This document shows, piece by piece, positions 61,903 to 64,000 of a DNA stretch of 64,000 bases. The position numbers and the translations under genes were made by a program. The stretch lies in contig NZ_QHKM01000002.1 in assembly GCF_003258365.1 (NCBI RefSeq), forward strand, positions 372,001 to 436,000, written 5' to 3'. The stretch is from Hymenobacter edaphi (GTDB lineage Bacteria; Bacteroidota; Bacteroidia; Cytophagales; Hymenobacteraceae). Within the stretch, counting starts at the first letter, position 1. Every line of letters starts with the position of its first letter. The notes under the pieces were generated by a model, which was not told the DNA's origin, ran no database searches, and saw only the letters and a program-made list of their open reading frames with translations.

Positions 61903-63033
61903 ATGCGTAGAATTAGCCTCGTCGTACTGGCAGTAGGCGCCCTGTGGGTGGCCGGCTGTCAGAAAACCGACCTTACCCCCCAACCAACACCTGATGCAAC
62001 CCTGAGCGCCGACGTCGCCACCTGCACGCCCGACGTCGTTACCTTCAACGACCTGACGGCCGGTACCCAGCCCGTATCGGTGGTGAGCAGCGGCGGCGTG
62101 ACGGTGGGCATCGAAGACGAAAACCCGCACTACGCCTACGACCGGGAGTCGGTGGTGTTCCGGAGCAGCGGCACGCTTTCCTCGCCCGAAGACGACGACC
62201 TGGGCAGCCCCAACGTCGCGTATGGCGGCATCGGGGTAGGCGCCGGCGGCGGCCCGCTGGCGCCCCTGGCCTTCCGAAATACCACGGCGCTGGGCAACAT
62301 CCTGGTGCTGCACAACTACAACGGCTACCAGTACCAGCAGCCGCTGGACCCGGCCATCGAGCCCAACGACGACGACTTCAACTCAACCGAAACGCCGGGC
62401 ACCATTGCCTTCAGCTTCAGCAGCCCCGTCACGGCCACGTCCATCACCATTATCGACAACGAGTACGAGTACAACAGCGAGCATGAGTACGGCTACGTGA
62501 AGCTGTACGTGAGCAAAGGCGGCGCGCAGATCGGGGGGCAATACAACTTCAGCGACGCCGGCCCCAACGGGGTGGAAGTCCTCAGCCTGGGCAACACGCC
62601 GGGCGTGGGCTACATCGAGGTAACCATCGGCGGCTCGGTGGGCCTGGATAACCTGCGCTTCTGCCGGCCCCCGGCCGGCCAATGCACCCGCACCCAGGGC
62701 TACTGGAAAAACCACGCCTGGCCGGTGCAGTCGCTGACGCTGGGCGGCACTTCCTACACCCGCACCCAGCTGCTGGCCATCCTGAACACGCCCGTGCGCG
62801 GCAACGGCCTCGTGGCGCTGGCCTACCAGCTGATTGCGGCCAAGCTGAACCTGGCCAGCGGCAGCGACGGCAGCGTGATTAGCGCCGACCTGGCCGCCGC
62901 CGATGCCGTGTTTGGGGGCAAAGACATGGCCGCCAGCCCGCTGCCCAGCGTGCCGACCGCCCAAACCAGTGCCCTGGCCGGCCGCCTCGACGACTACAAC
63001 AACGGCCGCACCGGGCCGGGCCACTGCGACTAA
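61903..63033 (+). CDS. Lipoprotein with a GYWKNH motif domain
   Basis: 376 residues from the ATG giving MRRISLVVLAVGALWVAGC; lipidation at Cys19. Residues 35-255 are a beta-sandwich-like domain (VVTFNDLTAGTQPVSVVSSG to VGLDNLRFCRPP), similar in style to choice-of-anchor type surface domains. Residues 258-376 hold CTRTQGYWKNHAWP, a motif of a widespread extracellular domain of unknown function. Outer-membrane lipoprotein, possibly surface exposed. It separates the TolC-type and ATPase genes but has its own terminators on both sides, so it is not part of the pump operon. Confidence 0.78.
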   Translation: MRRISLVVLAVGALWVAGCQKTDLTPQPTPDATLSADVATCTPDVVTFNDLTAGTQPVSVVSSGGVTVGIEDENPHYAYDRESVVFRSSGTLSSPEDDDLGSPNVAYGGIGVGAGGGPLAPLAFRNTTALGNILVLHNYNGYQYQQPLDPAIEPNDDDFNSTETPGTIAFSFSSPVTATSITIIDNEYEYNSEHEYGYVKLYVSKGGAQIGGQYNFSDAGPNGVEVLSLGNTPGVGYIEVTIGGSVGLDNLRFCRPPAGQCTRTQGYWKNHAWPVQSLTLGGTSYTRTQLLAILNTPVRGNGLVALAYQLIAAKLNLASGSDGSVISADLAAADAVFGGKDMAASPLPSVPTAQTSALAGRLDDYNNGRTGPGHCD

Positions 63034-63100
63034 GCCGCCCCAATGGCCGCGCCGGGCCGGACCCGCGTGGGCGGCCGCCCTACCATCTTACCGATATGCT

Positions 63101-63133
63101 GAAAAGGCCGGGCGCACAGTCCGGCCTTTTTTG
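63101..63133 (+). terminator. Terminator after the lipoprotein gene
   Basis: AAAAGGCCGG pairs with CCGGCCTTTT around 9 nt, with a T6 tail. Confidence 0.8.
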
Positions 63134-63181
63134 TGGCCGGGCCGGCCGGGTGCGCGGCGCCGGACAATCGGGCGGCTATTT

Positions 63182-63207
63182 CCGAACACCGTGTCCGGTT
63201 GTGGACA
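63182..63207 (+). promoter_or_regulatory. Upstream activator-like site of the ATPase gene
   Basis: CCGAACACCGTGTCCGG (63182-63198) differs by one base from the motif at 58593. It overlaps the imperfect palindrome TGTCCGGTTGTGGACA (63192-63207), which starts 81 bp before the -24-like element. Confidence 0.65.
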
Positions 63208-63272
63208 ATATTTCGCGGGCAGCAGGCGGGAGTATTGAGGTTATATAATTGATTTACTGAATTTTGCATAAA

Positions 63273-63290
63273 TGGCACGCCGCTTGGCTA
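63273..63290 (+). promoter_or_regulatory. -24/-12-like promoter of the ATPase gene
   Basis: TGGCACGCCGCTTGGCTA: the first seven bases are a perfect -24 half; the -12 half reads TTGGC as in the copy at 58684. It lies 90 bp before ATG 63380. Confidence 0.58.
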
Positions 63291-63379
63291 CCTCTATCCG
63301 GCCCGGTGCCTGATCCGCTCAAAACCGGACAGCGCGGCCTGCATCCGAAATTCTTTCTCAGCCAAACTCCCCCAGCCCT

Positions 63380-64000
<621 letters not shown>

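Overview
The window is GC-rich chromosomal DNA from a Bacteroidota bacterium, most likely a Hymenobacter-like member of the Cytophagales. This rests on seven proteins with a type IX secretion (T9SS) C-terminal sorting domain, TAnnTTTG-type promoter boxes, few Shine-Dalgarno sequences, Bacteroidota-restricted families (DUF4468-like, GldL-like) and many short palindromic repeats. Species assignment is inference. No phage, insertion sequence or CRISPR array was seen.

Layout. 1-3140: two flavoprotein oxidoreductases, the first cut by the window edge. 3186-3382: a tiny transcription unit with a 34-codon ORF. 4053-7444: a type III polyketide synthase cluster (FAD reductase, chalcone-synthase-like enzyme, methyltransferase). 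7476-9688: an OmpA-like lipoprotein, a histone-deacetylase-family enzyme and small proteins. 9944-13021: two secreted T9SS cargo proteins, one with ricin-type repeats. 13340-13413: tRNA-Val. 13610-18534: a beta-barrel protein and assorted small enzymes, including DJ-1/PfpI and a thioesterase. 18606-23595: a sigma-54-type response regulator followed by a five-PAS hybrid histidine kinase. 23917-31400: a triple-repeat T9SS protein and three tandem paralogous T9SS proteins. 31669-35678: a secreted nuclease, an OlsF-like bifunctional acyltransferase and a DUF4468-like protein.

37212-51098 is the metabolic core: pyrD-like, pyrF and pyrE overlap one another, then purL, purQ, purC, two non-purine genes, purD, purN, purF and purM. 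Together these give late UMP synthesis and most steps to AIR/SAICAR. The run carries palindromic repeats directly at the purL start and inside the purN 5' end. 51576-55153 holds a GldL-like membrane protein, pncB (NAD salvage) and an M28 peptidase.

55385-58461 encodes a DUF4132 protein preceded by a small protein whose C-terminal half looks like MoaD/ubiquitin-type beta-grasp proteins and ends in Gly-Gly. 58736-64000 encodes a tripartite efflux system: HlyD-type adaptor, TolC-type channel, an intervening lipoprotein gene and a MacB/LolD-type ATPase cut by the window end. The adaptor and the ATPase genes share a 17-bp upstream motif and a -24/-12-like promoter at the same 81-bp offset, the clearest regulatory signal in the window.
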